A stretch of DNA of 54,953 bases. Origin: Solirubrobacterales bacterium. Lineage in GTDB: Bacteria; Actinomycetota; Thermoleophilia; Solirubrobacterales; Solirubrobacteraceae. Below the pieces are notes generated by a model. The model saw nothing but the letters and a program-made list of their open reading frames with translations, searched no databases and had not been told where the DNA came from. How positions within the stretch are numbered: position 1 is the first letter of the stretch; every line of letters begins with the position of its first letter. Below are positions 22,824-31,146 of the stretch, piece by piece. The stretch is from the NCBI GenBank assembly GCA_027315115.1, contig DAHUYQ010000042.1:1-54953 (forward strand). The letters are read 5' to 3'. Both the position numbers and the translations under genes were made by a program.

Positions 22824-24113
22824 GTGGCGATCGGAAGCTCACTCTCGCGCGTGTTCCCGCTTGGCAGCCGGGTCAACGACCTCGGTCGCCTGGAGATCGG
22901 CGGCTGCGACACGATCGAGCTGGCCAGGGAGTTCGGCACGCCCGCCTACGTGGTGGCCGAGGACGACCTGCGCTCACGCGCGCGCGCCTACCTGCAGGCG
23001 GCCGCCGAGACCGGCCAGGAGGACTTCGGGGTGGTCTTCGCCTCCAAGGCGTTCCCCTGCACGGCCGTGCTGTCGCTGTTCGCGGAGGAGGGCCTTTGGT
23101 GCGACGTGGCCTCCGAAGGCGAGCTGCATCTCGCGCTCGCCGCCGGCTTTGCGCCCGAGAGGATCGTGGTGCACGGCAACGCGAAGTCTCTGGCCGAGCT
23201 CGCGATGGCGCTGCGCGCCGGCGTGGGCCTGATCGTGATCGACAACTTCGACGAGATCGACCGGCTGCGCGATCTGCTGGCGGGCGAGCCGCGGGGCGCC
23301 GAGCCCCAGCAGGTGCTGCTCCGCATAACGCCGGACGTCAAGGGCGAGACGCACGAGAAGATCTCGACCGGGCAGGCCGACTCGAAGTTCGGCTTCTCGA
23401 TGATCGACGTTCCCGAGGCGGTGCGCCGCGTGGCCGAGGTGCACGGACTGGCCTTGCGGGGCTTCCACGCCCACATCGGCTCGCAGCTTCTAGACCTCGA
23501 CCCGTTCCGCCGCGAGGTGGCGGAGTTCGGCAAGCTCGCCGCGCGGATTCCCGGCCTGGACGTGTGGGATCTCGGCGGCGGCCTCGGGGTGCGCTACGTC
23601 GCGGGGCGCGAGTCTCCGCCGGAGATCGAGGAGTACGTCGCGACCCTTGTCGATGCCGTGCGGGGCAGCGGGTCGCCCAGGCGCCTGCTGATTGAGCCGG
23701 GACGCTCGCTGACCGCCAACGGATGCGTGACCCTCTACACGGTGGAGAGCGTCAAGCGCAACGTCTCCACCTGGGTGGCGGTGGACGGCGGGATGTCGGA
23801 CAACCTGCGTCCGATGCTCTACGGCGCCCGCTATGAGGCGCACGTGGCCGATCGCCTCGGCGGCAGCGTGAGCTGCGTGCTGGCAGGCAAGCACTGCGAG
23901 TCCGGCGACGTGATCGTCGCGGAGGCGCACCTGGACGACCCGCGGGCGGGCGATGTGATCGTCACCCCCGCGACCGGCGCCTACTGCTACGCGATGGGCA
24001 ACAACTACAACGGCGTCCTGCGCGCCCCGGTGGTGTTCTGCAAGGACGGAGACGCCCGGCTGGTGGTGCGCAGAGACTCGCTGGAGGACCTGACCGCTCG
24101 CGATGTCCGCTGA
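22824..24113 (+). CDS. lysA: Diaminopimelate decarboxylase
   Basis: A 429-residue PLP enzyme that makes L-lysine from meso-diaminopimelate. The PLP lysine is in VVFASKAFPC. Other family segments are GFHAHIGSQLLDLDPF, DLGGGLGVRY, LIEPGRSL and the C-terminal HCESGD and ATGAYCYAMGNNYNG. The GTG start is placed directly downstream of a strong -10, with no leader and no ribosome site. It overlaps hom by 11 bases. The operon combines the lysine and threonine branches from aspartate. Confidence 0.95.
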   Translation: MAIGSSLSRVFPLGSRVNDLGRLEIGGCDTIELAREFGTPAYVVAEDDLRSRARAYLQAAAETGQEDFGVVFASKAFPCTAVLSLFAEEGLWCDVASEGELHLALAAGFAPERIVVHGNAKSLAELAMALRAGVGLIVIDNFDEIDRLRDLLAGEPRGAEPQQVLLRITPDVKGETHEKISTGQADSKFGFSMIDVPEAVRRVAEVHGLALRGFHAHIGSQLLDLDPFRREVAEFGKLAARIPGLDVWDLGGGLGVRYVAGRESPPEIEEYVATLVDAVRGSGSPRRLLIEPGRSLTANGCVTLYTVESVKRNVSTWVAVDGGMSDNLRPMLYGARYEAHVADRLGGSVSCVLAGKHCESGDVIVAEAHLDDPRAGDVIVTPATGAYCYAMGNNYNGVLRAPVVFCKDGDARLVVRRDSLEDLTARDVR

Positions 24114-25383
24114 GGCCCGGGCGCTCGACGCCGAGCAGGATCTCGCGAAGCCCGGCGCCTCGACGTTGCCGGTCGGCCTGCTGGGGCACGGCACGGTCGG
24201 CGCCGCGGTCGCGCGGATGCTGGCTGACCGCGGTGAGGCGATAGCCGGCCTGACCGGCAGGCGCCCAGAGCTTGCAGGGGTGCTGACCCGCAGCCGCGGC
24301 AGCTTCGAGGAGATCCTGCGGCGCAGCGAGATCGTGATCGAGCTGATCGGGGGCATCGAGCCCGCGCGCGGCTACGTGCTCGCGGCCCTGAGGGCCGGCA
24401 GGCACGTGGTGACCGCCAACAAGCAGCTCATCTGCGAGCACGGCGAGGAGCTCTTCGCGGCTGCGCGGGAGAACGGGGCGCAGCTTCGCTTCGAGGCTGC
24501 GGTCGCGGGGGTCGTGCCGGTCGTGCGGGTGCTCACGGAGTCGCTTGCTGGCATCGAGATCAGGCGCATCCACGGGATCGTCAACGGAACGACGAACTTC
24601 ATCCTCTCGGCGATGGAGGCCGGCGCCGACTACGAGCATGCGCTCACCCAGGCCCAGGAGAAGGGGTTCGCGGAGGCCGATCCAGAGGCGGACGTCTCTG
24701 GAGCCGACGCCGCCGCCAAGATGGCGATCCTGGCGCGCCTGGCCTTCGGGACGCCGGTGCGCCTGGCCGACGTGCGCTACGAGGGGATCGAGCACCTGAT
24801 CAGCGACGATCTTCAATACGCCCGCGAGCTCGGCCTTGGCCTGAAGCTGATCGGCACCGCCGAGCGGCTGGCGGGCGGGGTCTCGGTGCGCGTGCACCCC
24901 GCGTTTCTCTACGGCCACCATCCGCTGGCCTCGATCGGCGGCCCGTTCAACGCCGTCACGGTGGAGGCCGACTCGATCACCGAGATCACGATGTCCGGCC
25001 CCGGGGCCGGCGGGCCCCAGACCGCCAGCGCGGTGCTCGGCGACCTGCTCAGCGTGATCTCCGCGGCCGGCTCGCCCGGCCCGCCGGTGGCCGCGCCGGT
25101 GGCGTTGCCGCTGCTGGAGGACACCGACAGCGCCTTCTATCTGCACATGGAGGTCGCCGACGAGCCCGGTGTGCTGGTCGCGGTCGCCGGCGTGCTGGAT
25201 CGCTGGGGCGCCTCGGTGAAGTCGGTGCTCCAGCGCGGATTGGGCGAGAATGCGCGTCTTGTGATGGTGACCCACCCACTCTCGGAATCGCGCCTGCGCT
25301 CGGCGGTGGGCGAGATCGGGGAGCTTCCGTTCGTGCGCTCGCCCCCGCGGGCCATCCGAGTGATCGAAGAGGAGTTCGAATGA
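24103..25383 (+). CDS. hom: Homoserine dehydrogenase
   Basis: A 426-residue enzyme that reduces aspartate semialdehyde to homoserine. The NAD(P) site [16 protein letters not shown] is near residue 25. The catalytic-domain signature [15 protein letters not shown] is present. A C-terminal ACT domain (about 345-420) starts [20 protein letters not shown] and suggests feedback control by threonine. ATG 24103 lies inside the end of lysA, and the stop overlaps thrC by four bases. The N-terminal 20 residues are variable. Confidence 0.96.
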   Translation: MSAEARALDAEQDLAKPGASTLPVGLLGHGTVGAAVARMLADRGEAIAGLTGRRPELAGVLTRSRGSFEEILRRSEIVIELIGGIEPARGYVLAALRAGRHVVTANKQLICEHGEELFAAARENGAQLRFEAAVAGVVPVVRVLTESLAGIEIRRIHGIVNGTTNFILSAMEAGADYEHALTQAQEKGFAEADPEADVSGADAAAKMAILARLAFGTPVRLADVRYEGIEHLISDDLQYARELGLGLKLIGTAERLAGGVSVRVHPAFLYGHHPLASIGGPFNAVTVEADSITEITMSGPGAGGPQTASAVLGDLLSVISAAGSPGPPVAAPVALPLLEDTDSAFYLHMEVADEPGVLVAVAGVLDRWGASVKSVLQRGLGENARLVMVTHPLSESRLRSAVGEIGELPFVRSPPRAIRVIEEEFE

Positions 25384-26399
25384 GGCCTGGACTGATCGAG
25401 CGCTACCGCGACCACCTGCCCTTCGGCCCGCAGGACACGCTCGTGACGCTGCTGGAGGGCGGCACGCCGCTGCTGCGAGCGCCGATGCTCTCCGAGCGAG
25501 TGGGCGCGGAGGTCTGCCTGAAGCTCGAGGGCGCCAATCCGACCGGCTCCTTCAAGGACCGCGGCATGACCTGCGCCGTCTCGGCGGCCGTGCGCGAGGG
25601 GGCGGAGGCCGTGATCTGCGCCTCCACCGGCAACACCGCCGCCAGCGCCGCCGCCTATGCGGCACGGGCCGGGCTGCGCTGCGCGGTCCTGGTCCCGGAC
25701 GGCAAGATCGCGATGGGCAAGCTCGCGCAGACCCTGATGCACGGCGGCCGCGTGATCGCGTTGCAGGGCAACTTCGACAAGGCGCTGCAGATGGTCCGCG
25801 AGCTCGCCGACACACATCCGATCGCGCTCGTCAACTCGGTCAACGAGTTTCGGATCGAAGGCCAGAAGACCGCGGCCTTCGAGGTGATCGAGGATCTCGA
25901 CGGCGCGCCCGACGTGCTCTGCATCCCGGTCGGCAACGCCGGCAACATCACCGCCTACTGGCGTGGCTTCACAGAGATGGGGACGGCTCCGAGGATGTTC
26001 GGGTTCCAGGCGGAGGGAGCCGCGCCGCTGGTGCTCGGCCACCCTGTCGAGCACCCCGAAACCGTCGCCTCCGCGATCAGGATCGGCAAGCCGGCGCGGG
26101 GCGACCAGGCGCTGCAGGCCGTGCGCGAGTCTGGAGGCGCGATCCGCGCGGTCAGCGACGCCGAGATTCTCGACGCCTACCGTTTCATGGCCGTCAAGGA
26201 AGGCATGTTCTTCGAGCCGGCCTCCGCGGCGGCCGTGGCCGGGCTGCTGAAGTACGGCCACGACGGCGCCAAGCGGGTGGTGTGCGTGATGACGGGCCGT
26301 GGCATCAAGGACCAGCAGACCGCCATGGAGCACCACGCAGGCTCGATCATCCCCTGCGAACCGGACATGGACGCGCTCGTGGAGGCGGTGCTGGGGTGA
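25380..26399 (+). CDS. thrC: Threonine synthase
   Basis: A 339-residue PLP enzyme that converts O-phosphohomoserine to threonine. The PLP lysine is in [11 protein letters not shown]. The phosphate and PLP loops [17 protein letters not shown] and [12 protein letters not shown] are present. It is of the short, actinobacterial/archaeal type, lacking the long N-terminal domain of the E. coli enzyme. Its start overlaps the hom stop as ATGA. Confidence 0.96.
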   Translation: MRPGLIERYRDHLPFGPQDTLVTLLEGGTPLLRAPMLSERVGAEVCLKLEGANPTGSFKDRGMTCAVSAAVREGAEAVICASTGNTAASAAAYAARAGLRCAVLVPDGKIAMGKLAQTLMHGGRVIALQGNFDKALQMVRELADTHPIALVNSVNEFRIEGQKTAAFEVIEDLDGAPDVLCIPVGNAGNITAYWRGFTEMGTAPRMFGFQAEGAAPLVLGHPVEHPETVASAIRIGKPARGDQALQAVRESGGAIRAVSDAEILDAYRFMAVKEGMFFEPASAAAVAGLLKYGHDGAKRVVCVMTGRGIKDQQTAMEHHAGSIIPCEPDMDALVEAVLG

Positions 26400-26418
26400 G
26401 AGCGCCCGCGGTGCGAAC

Positions 26419-27273
26419 TTGACGCCGGGCGTGCGGGTGAGGGTGCCCGCCTCTTCGGCGAACCTCGGCCCCGGCTTCGACACCTTTGCCGCCGCGGTGG
26501 GCATGCACCTCGAGCTCGAGGTGCGTCCCGGCGACAGCTTCGAGCTGAGCACCGACCTCGCCGTCGCAAGGGGACGCAAGAACCTCGCGGTGCGCGCGTT
26601 TGAGCGCCTGCACCCGGTCGACGGCCTCTGCTTCCAGATGCGCTCCGAGATCCCTCTCGTCGGCGGCCTCGGGTCAAGCGCCGCCGCGATCGTCGCGGGC
26701 ATGGCGGCTGCTGACGCCATGTTCGGGCTCCACGCCGACCTGCTGGCACAGGCGAGCGCCATGGAGGGGCATCCCGACAACGTGGCGGCGGCCCTGCAGG
26801 GGGGCGTGGTGGTGTGCGCCGACGGGCGGGCGGCCCGCTTCGAGGCGCCGACCGGCCTGGAGGCGCTGGCGGTGGTGCCGCGGGAGCCGGTGCGCACCGA
26901 GCAGGCCAGGAAGGCGCTGCCGGAGCAGATCCCGCTCTCCGAGGCGACGTTCAACGTCTCTCATGGCGCGCTACTGATGCTCGGCCTGGCCAGAGGAGAC
27001 TTCGACCTGATCTCGCAGGGCCTGCAGGATCGGATACATCAGCCACGGCGGGCCTCCCTGTACCCCCGTTCCTATGAGCTGGTCGGCCGCGCACGTGAGC
27101 TGGGCGCCCTGGGCGCGAGCATCTCGGGAGCCGGTCCGACCGTTCTCGTATGGTGCTTCTACGAGCAGACCGGTGCGGTCCTGAAGGCGCTGGTCGGCGA
27201 GGTGGAGGGTTGGGCGAAGGTGATGCGGGCGTCATTTGAGTCGCAAGGGGCATACGTAGAGAATCTCCGGTGA
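26419..27273 (+). CDS. thrB: Homoserine kinase (GHMP family)
   Basis: The enzyme phosphorylates homoserine, feeding threonine synthase. GHMP motifs are present: VRVPASSANLGPGFDTF at the N-terminus, the ATP loop PLVGGLGSSAAAIVAGM, and the C-terminal LGASISGAGPTVLV. The start is uncertain: TTG 26419 gives 284 residues, and GTG 26431 and 26437 are in-frame alternatives. The frame is open further upstream inside thrC, but that part lacks conserved sequence. The gene starts 20 bases after thrC and is probably translated by reinitiation. Confidence 0.94.
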   Translation: MTPGVRVRVPASSANLGPGFDTFAAAVGMHLELEVRPGDSFELSTDLAVARGRKNLAVRAFERLHPVDGLCFQMRSEIPLVGGLGSSAAAIVAGMAAADAMFGLHADLLAQASAMEGHPDNVAAALQGGVVVCADGRAARFEAPTGLEALAVVPREPVRTEQARKALPEQIPLSEATFNVSHGALLMLGLARGDFDLISQGLQDRIHQPRRASLYPRSYELVGRARELGALGASISGAGPTVLVWCFYEQTGAVLKALVGEVEGWAKVMRASFESQGAYVENLR

Positions 27274-27274
27274 G

Positions 27275-28195
27275 ATGGCCGTGGGGATCGACAGGCAGGC
27301 GGGCGGCGCGACGCCGGCAGGCGGTGAGGGCTACTTCCCGAAGGGCAGATCGGTGCTGCGCGAGGTGCATGAGCAGAAGGCCGTCGGGCTGCTCTATGGA
27401 CAGCGCGCGCTCTGCATCGGCGCGCTGAAGCCGCTCAACTACGTCGGCACGAGCCTGCACACGCGCGGTCGCAACGCTCCGTTTCAGCGGCTCTCTCGCA
27501 CCGGGCTGATGTTCGAGACCGTGTTCTTCGGCTCCTGTGCTCGGGCCGACCAGGTGCTGAATGCCGTGCGCCGAATGCACGAGGGCGTCGAGGGTCGGTT
27601 GCCGCAGGACGCCGGCCACGCCTATCCGGCCGGCACCCCCTACTCAGCCGCCGACCCGGAGATGATGCTCTGGACGGTGGCGGTGATCGCCGACTCGGCG
27701 CAGTGGTTCTACGAGCACCTCGTGCGAGCTCTGCGCCAAGAGGAGAAGGAGACCCTCTGGCAGGAATACCTGCGCTTCGGGGAGCTGTTCGGCATGCCGC
27801 GTGACAGCGCTCCGGCCACCTACGCCGAGTTCCGCGCATGGTATGAGCGCCAGCTCGCCGGCGAGGATCTGCACCTGACCGAGGAGGCGCTCTACATGGG
27901 ACGCGCCTCGGCTTTCGAGATCCCGATGCCCACCACCCGCAGGCCGGCGAAGTGGGTGCACGACATCGTGATGCTTGGATCCTTGCCGCCGCGGGTGCGT
28001 GACCTCTACGGCCTTCGATACGGCGCCCGCGATGCCGCCATCTGCGGCTGGGCGCTCGCCGCCTGGCGCGGCGCAGGCAGGCTCCTGCCGTCGCCGCTGA
28101 TGCAGGGATCGTGCGCCAGGGAGTTTCGGATGGTGGCCGCCACCGAGCGGCGGCGGATAGAGCTGGGGCTGCCTACTCCGCAGCTCGAGCGCTGA
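27275..28195 (+). CDS. DUF2236 / MpaB-type oxygenase-like protein
   Basis: A 306-residue protein of the oxygenase MpaB / rubber-oxygenase-like family (DUF2236), with b-type heme binding expected in characterised members. Family-like segments include FETVFFGSCARADQVLNAVRRMHEGVEG, DPEMMLWTVAVIADSAQWFYE and TYAEFRAWYERQL. The ATG lies one base after the thrB stop, so it is part of the threonine operon transcript. This is an odd place for an oxygenase; a metabolic link to threonine is not evident. The 3' end overlaps the open extension of the convergent ParA-like gene by 23 bases. Confidence 0.82.
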   Translation: MAVGIDRQAGGATPAGGEGYFPKGRSVLREVHEQKAVGLLYGQRALCIGALKPLNYVGTSLHTRGRNAPFQRLSRTGLMFETVFFGSCARADQVLNAVRRMHEGVEGRLPQDAGHAYPAGTPYSAADPEMMLWTVAVIADSAQWFYEHLVRALRQEEKETLWQEYLRFGELFGMPRDSAPATYAEFRAWYERQLAGEDLHLTEEALYMGRASAFEIPMPTTRRPAKWVHDIVMLGSLPPRVRDLYGLRYGARDAAICGWALAAWRGAGRLLPSPLMQGSCAREFRMVAATERRRIELGLPTPQLER

Positions 28196-28964
28196 TCTGC
28201 TCGATCCGCAGCCGGGCCTCCTGGAAGCCGCCGAGCCGGCCGAGGGCTTCGGCGGCGAGCGCGAGGTAGTCGATGGCCAGGTCTGGCCGGTGGTCGAGGA
28301 TCGAGAGAGCCCGCTCCGCCGATTCGGCGTAGGCGATCGAGGACCTGATCACGCTGTCGAACACCTTCTCGCCGAACTGCTCCTTCAGGGAGACGAGCGC
28401 CTCGCGCGAGTGGACGGTGCGCATGTCGGCGAGGTTGAGCAGCACGCCGAGAAGCTGCAGGGAGGGGTTGAGCGAGTCTCTTGCGACCTCGACGACCTGC
28501 ATCGCCTGCTCGACGCCCTGCAGGGCGAAGTACTGCGCCTCGGCCGTGATCAGCGCGAAGTCGGCCGCCACGAGCGCGTTGACGGTCAGCAGCCCAAGCG
28601 AGGGAGGGCAGTCGAGCAGCACGACGTCGTAGCCCTCCGGCGCCTGCTCCAGCGCTCTGCGCAGCGTGAGCTCACGGCCGATCTTGCCGCCCAGCGCGAG
28701 CTCGGTCTCGGCGAGGCTGAGGTTGGCCGGGACCACCTGACCATGAATCGCCTGCGCGATCTCGGCCTGCCCGGAGAGCACCTCGGAGATCGTCGGCTGC
28801 GCCTCCGGCGGCACATCCAGATAGTCGGACAGGTTGCCCTGCGGATCGAGGTCGACTGCCAGCACCCGCAGCCCGCCGCGGCTCAGCACGTCGGTCAGGG
28901 TGCGGACGGCCGTCGTCTTTCCCGTGCCGCCCTTCTGCGAGAGGATCGCGATCGTTATCGGCAT
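28173..28964 (-). CDS. ParA/MinD-family ATPase without an adjacent ParB
   Basis: A 263-residue protein starting at ATG 28964. The deviant Walker A motif KGGTGKTT at 11-18 includes the signature Lys11. The switch regions are DLDPQGNLSDYL (about 35-46) and DVVLLDCPPSLGLLTVNAL. The core matches Soj/ParA. No parB lies within the window, so this may be an orphan positioning ATPase instead of the chromosomal segregation pair. It lies 57 bases downstream of a zinc-ribbon FHA gene on the same strand. A TAGTAT hexamer (minus strand, 28973-28978) eight bases before the start suggests its own leaderless promoter. Confidence 0.9.
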   Translation of the reverse strand: MPITIAILSQKGGTGKTTAVRTLTDVLSRGGLRVLAVDLDPQGNLSDYLDVPPEAQPTISEVLSGQAEIAQAIHGQVVPANLSLAETELALGGKIGRELTLRRALEQAPEGYDVVLLDCPPSLGLLTVNALVAADFALITAEAQYFALQGVEQAMQVVEVARDSLNPSLQLLGVLLNLADMRTVHSREALVSLKEQFGEKVFDSVIRSSIAYAESAERALSILDHRPDLAIDYLALAAEALGRLGGFQEARLRIEQISARAAE

Positions 28965-29021
28965 CGCCGCCGATACTACGGACAATCGGCGGCGGCTCGC
29001 CACGCGGGCGGCGGCTGCGTG

Positions 29022-29633
29022 CTAGTCCGCGCTCTGAAGCGCCTGAATCTCGTCGGTGCGCCGCTGGGCCGGGATCATCGTCAGGAAGTTGAGCCTGTAG
29101 CGGCCCACGACGATCTGGTCGCCGTCCTGGAGCACCCGCCACTCCACGCGCTCGCCGTTGACGAACACGCCGTTGAGGCTGCGGTCGTCGAGCACGCGCA
29201 CGCCGTCGGGATGGCGCACGATCAGCGCGTGCCTGCGGGAGACAGTCGGGTCGTCGAAGCGCACGTCAGCGGTAAGGCTGCGGCCGATCCGCGTCCACTC
29301 GCGGGCAAGGGGGACGTCCACGAGGTCGCCGTCCTGCTCATAGACCAGATGCTCGCCGGAGGGCTGCTCGCCGGCCTGCACCCACTCGCGCGCCCTTGCC
29401 AGCAGTGCCTCGCGATCGACCTCCGACTCTGGGCTGTACAGGCCATCGTCGTCGAGCCTGTGGCCGGCGGAGAACAGCGAAGCACGCACGAAGCTGGCGC
29501 TGCCGCAGCTCGGGCAGTCGCTGAGCGCGTCGGAGGCGGCGAGGTTCAGAACGTAGCCGCAGCGCTGGCAACGAAACGAGCCCGCTCCGGCCATCGTGCC
29601 CGACGTCAGAGACTCCATCTTGGGTGCGTCCAT
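29022..29633 (-). CDS. Zinc-ribbon FHA-domain protein
   Basis: A 203-residue protein. A zinc ribbon is formed by C22, C25, C40 and C43 (CQRCGY ... CPSCGS). A linker leads to an FHA domain at about 110-190 with the binding residues in TRIGRS, VSRRHA and SLNGVFVNGE. FHA domains bind phosphothreonine, so this protein probably reads a Ser/Thr kinase signal. ATG 29633 is preferred over 29642 because the AAGGGAG ribosome site sits immediately before the upper ATG and nine bases before the lower one. It precedes a ParA-like gene; a shared function is inferred. Confidence 0.88.
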   Translation of the reverse strand: MDAPKMESLTSGTMAGAGSFRCQRCGYVLNLAASDALSDCPSCGSASFVRASLFSAGHRLDDDGLYSPESEVDREALLARAREWVQAGEQPSGEHLVYEQDGDLVDVPLAREWTRIGRSLTADVRFDDPTVSRRHALIVRHPDGVRVLDDRSLNGVFVNGERVEWRVLQDGDQIVVGRYRLNFLTMIPAQRRTDEIQALQSAD

Positions 29634-29875
29634 CACAGACATCTCCCTTCTGGTCGACTGTGCTCCCAGAGCTTAGACACGGAGTCTTAAGCGAATGATA
29701 ACGGTGTGTAAGCGCCGGTGTATCTGCGGAACGCCCCGGCGCAGGCTGCGTAGTTACCCGCAGCCTGCCGGGACGAAACGACCAGGGCGGCCGGGATCTG
29801 GGCGACCGTCTCGGCGCTGACAAGGGGAAGCACGGCCCGCGGGCGCTCGGCCGCGGCCTTCGGGTCCGCAAGCAA

Positions 29876-29881
29876 TAGAAT
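29876..29881 (+). promoter_or_regulatory. -10-like hexamer TAGAAT before the SRPBCC gene
   Basis: TAGAAT ends nine bases before ATG 29891 with no ribosome site between. It lies in the 257-base divergent gap between the FHA gene and the SRPBCC gene. The rest of the gap holds a less GC-rich stretch near 29690 and no convincing ORF. Confidence 0.5.
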
Positions 29882-29890
29882 CCCGGCGCA

Positions 29891-30385
29891 ATGGACGCTG
29901 TTACGACGTCTGTCATCATCGACGCGCCTCGGGAGCGTGTCTTCGCCTACCTCGAGGATCTCGCCAACCATTCGCAGTTCACGGACCACTATCTCGTCGA
30001 TTGGCGTCTGACCAGGGAGGAGTCTGTCGGCACAGGCGCCGGCGCCCGCTTTCGGATCGCCGCGCCCGGCAACAGGTTTGGATGGGGCGACGTGACCTTC
30101 GCCGAGGTGGAGGCGCCGCGTCGCATCGTGGAGGTCGGCCGCAGCGGCAAGGCCAATCGCATCCGCACTCTCGGCGTCTACGAGCTCGTCGAGGGGATGC
30201 ACGGCACCACCCGCGTGCAGTTCACGCTCCAGACGGAATCGCCGGTGCTCTCGGACAAGATCGCAGACGTGCTTGGCGGGCGGGCCTGGGTCAAGCGCCA
30301 GAACGCGAAGGCGATGCGCCGGCTTCGCGACGTGATCGAGCGGGGCGTGGGCGCTGGAAGGCGCGTCACGGTCGCCGGTAGGTAG
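29891..30385 (+). CDS. SRPBCC-fold protein (polyketide cyclase/START-like)
   Basis: A 164-residue protein that begins TTSVIIDAPRERVFAYLEDL, the classic first strand and helix of SRPBCC proteins. It continues with alternating strands and a long C-terminal helix (KRQNAKAMRRLRDVIERG). The fold binds hydrophobic ligands; the ligand is unknown. A TAGAAT hexamer precedes the start, fitting a leaderless transcript. The stop TAG forms part of the TAGACT hexamer of the next gene. Confidence 0.85.
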   Translation: MDAVTTSVIIDAPRERVFAYLEDLANHSQFTDHYLVDWRLTREESVGTGAGARFRIAAPGNRFGWGDVTFAEVEAPRRIVEVGRSGKANRIRTLGVYELVEGMHGTTRVQFTLQTESPVLSDKIADVLGGRAWVKRQNAKAMRRLRDVIERGVGAGRRVTVAGR

Positions 30386-30398
30386 ACTGCCGCCTCGC

Positions 30399-31034
30399 AT
30401 GAGCACAGCAGCCGCAGAGCCCACTTCTTCGCGCCCGCAGAGGGCGCTTCGCCATCGCCGGCCCATCGCCGTGATCGGCGCCCTGTTGGTCGCCGTCGCG
30501 CTTGCCGCCTGCGGCGGCAGCTCCGAACTCAGGGAGACCAGCGGCACCTATGACGGCTCCGGGGGCGTCGGCGCTCCTTATCTGGCCGTCGGTCCGCTCG
30601 TCTACCAGGTCCAGATCTCTCGGGCGCTGAACCCGTACGACGTCGAAGACTCCGCGTACCTGGCCGGGCTCAGCGCCTCTCAGCGCGAACTTCACCCCGG
30701 CGAAGAGTTCTTCGCGGTCTTCATGCAGGTCTACAACGAAACCAACAAAGCCCATGTGGCCGCCAGTGACATCACCGTCTCTGACATCGAAGGCCACACC
30801 TATCGCCCGATCGAACCCGACCAGACGAACCTGTACGCCTACAGGCCGGGAACGGTCGTGCCGGCAAAAGAACAGCTTCCGATCCTCAGCTCGGCGGCCG
30901 CTTCGGCACCGATCAACGGCCTGATGCTGCTCTACAAGATCAACCTTGAATCGCTGGAATACAGGCCGCTGACGGTCAAGATCGTCTCGCCGACGAACCC
31001 CAGCGAAGTCGCGACCGCCGAACTCGACTCCTAG
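30399..31034 (+). CDS. Lipoprotein with DUF4352-like immunoglobulin fold
   Basis: A 211-residue protein. A basic N-terminal region and hydrophobic stretch end in the lipobox ALAACGG (about 36-42), so it should be lipid-anchored outside. The remaining 165 residues form a beta-rich domain with GEEFFAVFMQVYNETNKAHV and NGLMLLYKINLESLEYRPL, resembling DUF4352-type domains of secreted actinobacterial proteins. The TAGACT hexamer (30383-30388) lies ten bases before the ATG. The function is unknown. A GCCGTGGC/GCCACGGC inverted repeat (31077-31118) follows. Confidence 0.82.
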   Translation: MSTAAAEPTSSRPQRALRHRRPIAVIGALLVAVALAACGGSSELRETSGTYDGSGGVGAPYLAVGPLVYQVQISRALNPYDVEDSAYLAGLSASQRELHPGEEFFAVFMQVYNETNKAHVAASDITVSDIEGHTYRPIEPDQTNLYAYRPGTVVPAKEQLPILSSAAASAPINGLMLLYKINLESLEYRPLTVKIVSPTNPSEVATAELDS

Positions 31035-31146
31035 GGCCGGAGCGCTTGTGCGCGCGGAGCGCCGGTGCACGGCGGCGCCGTGGCGAGCCGGAGCCCCGCG
31101 GTGGGCGCCTGCCACGGCACGGCGCGCCGCCGCCGCGAAGACGCCC

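Noticed and set aside
29687..30547. 286-codon minus-strand frame opposite the SRPBCC and lipoprotein genes
   Set aside because: The plus strand carries two well-supported proteins with recognisable features and promoters; the minus frame has none.
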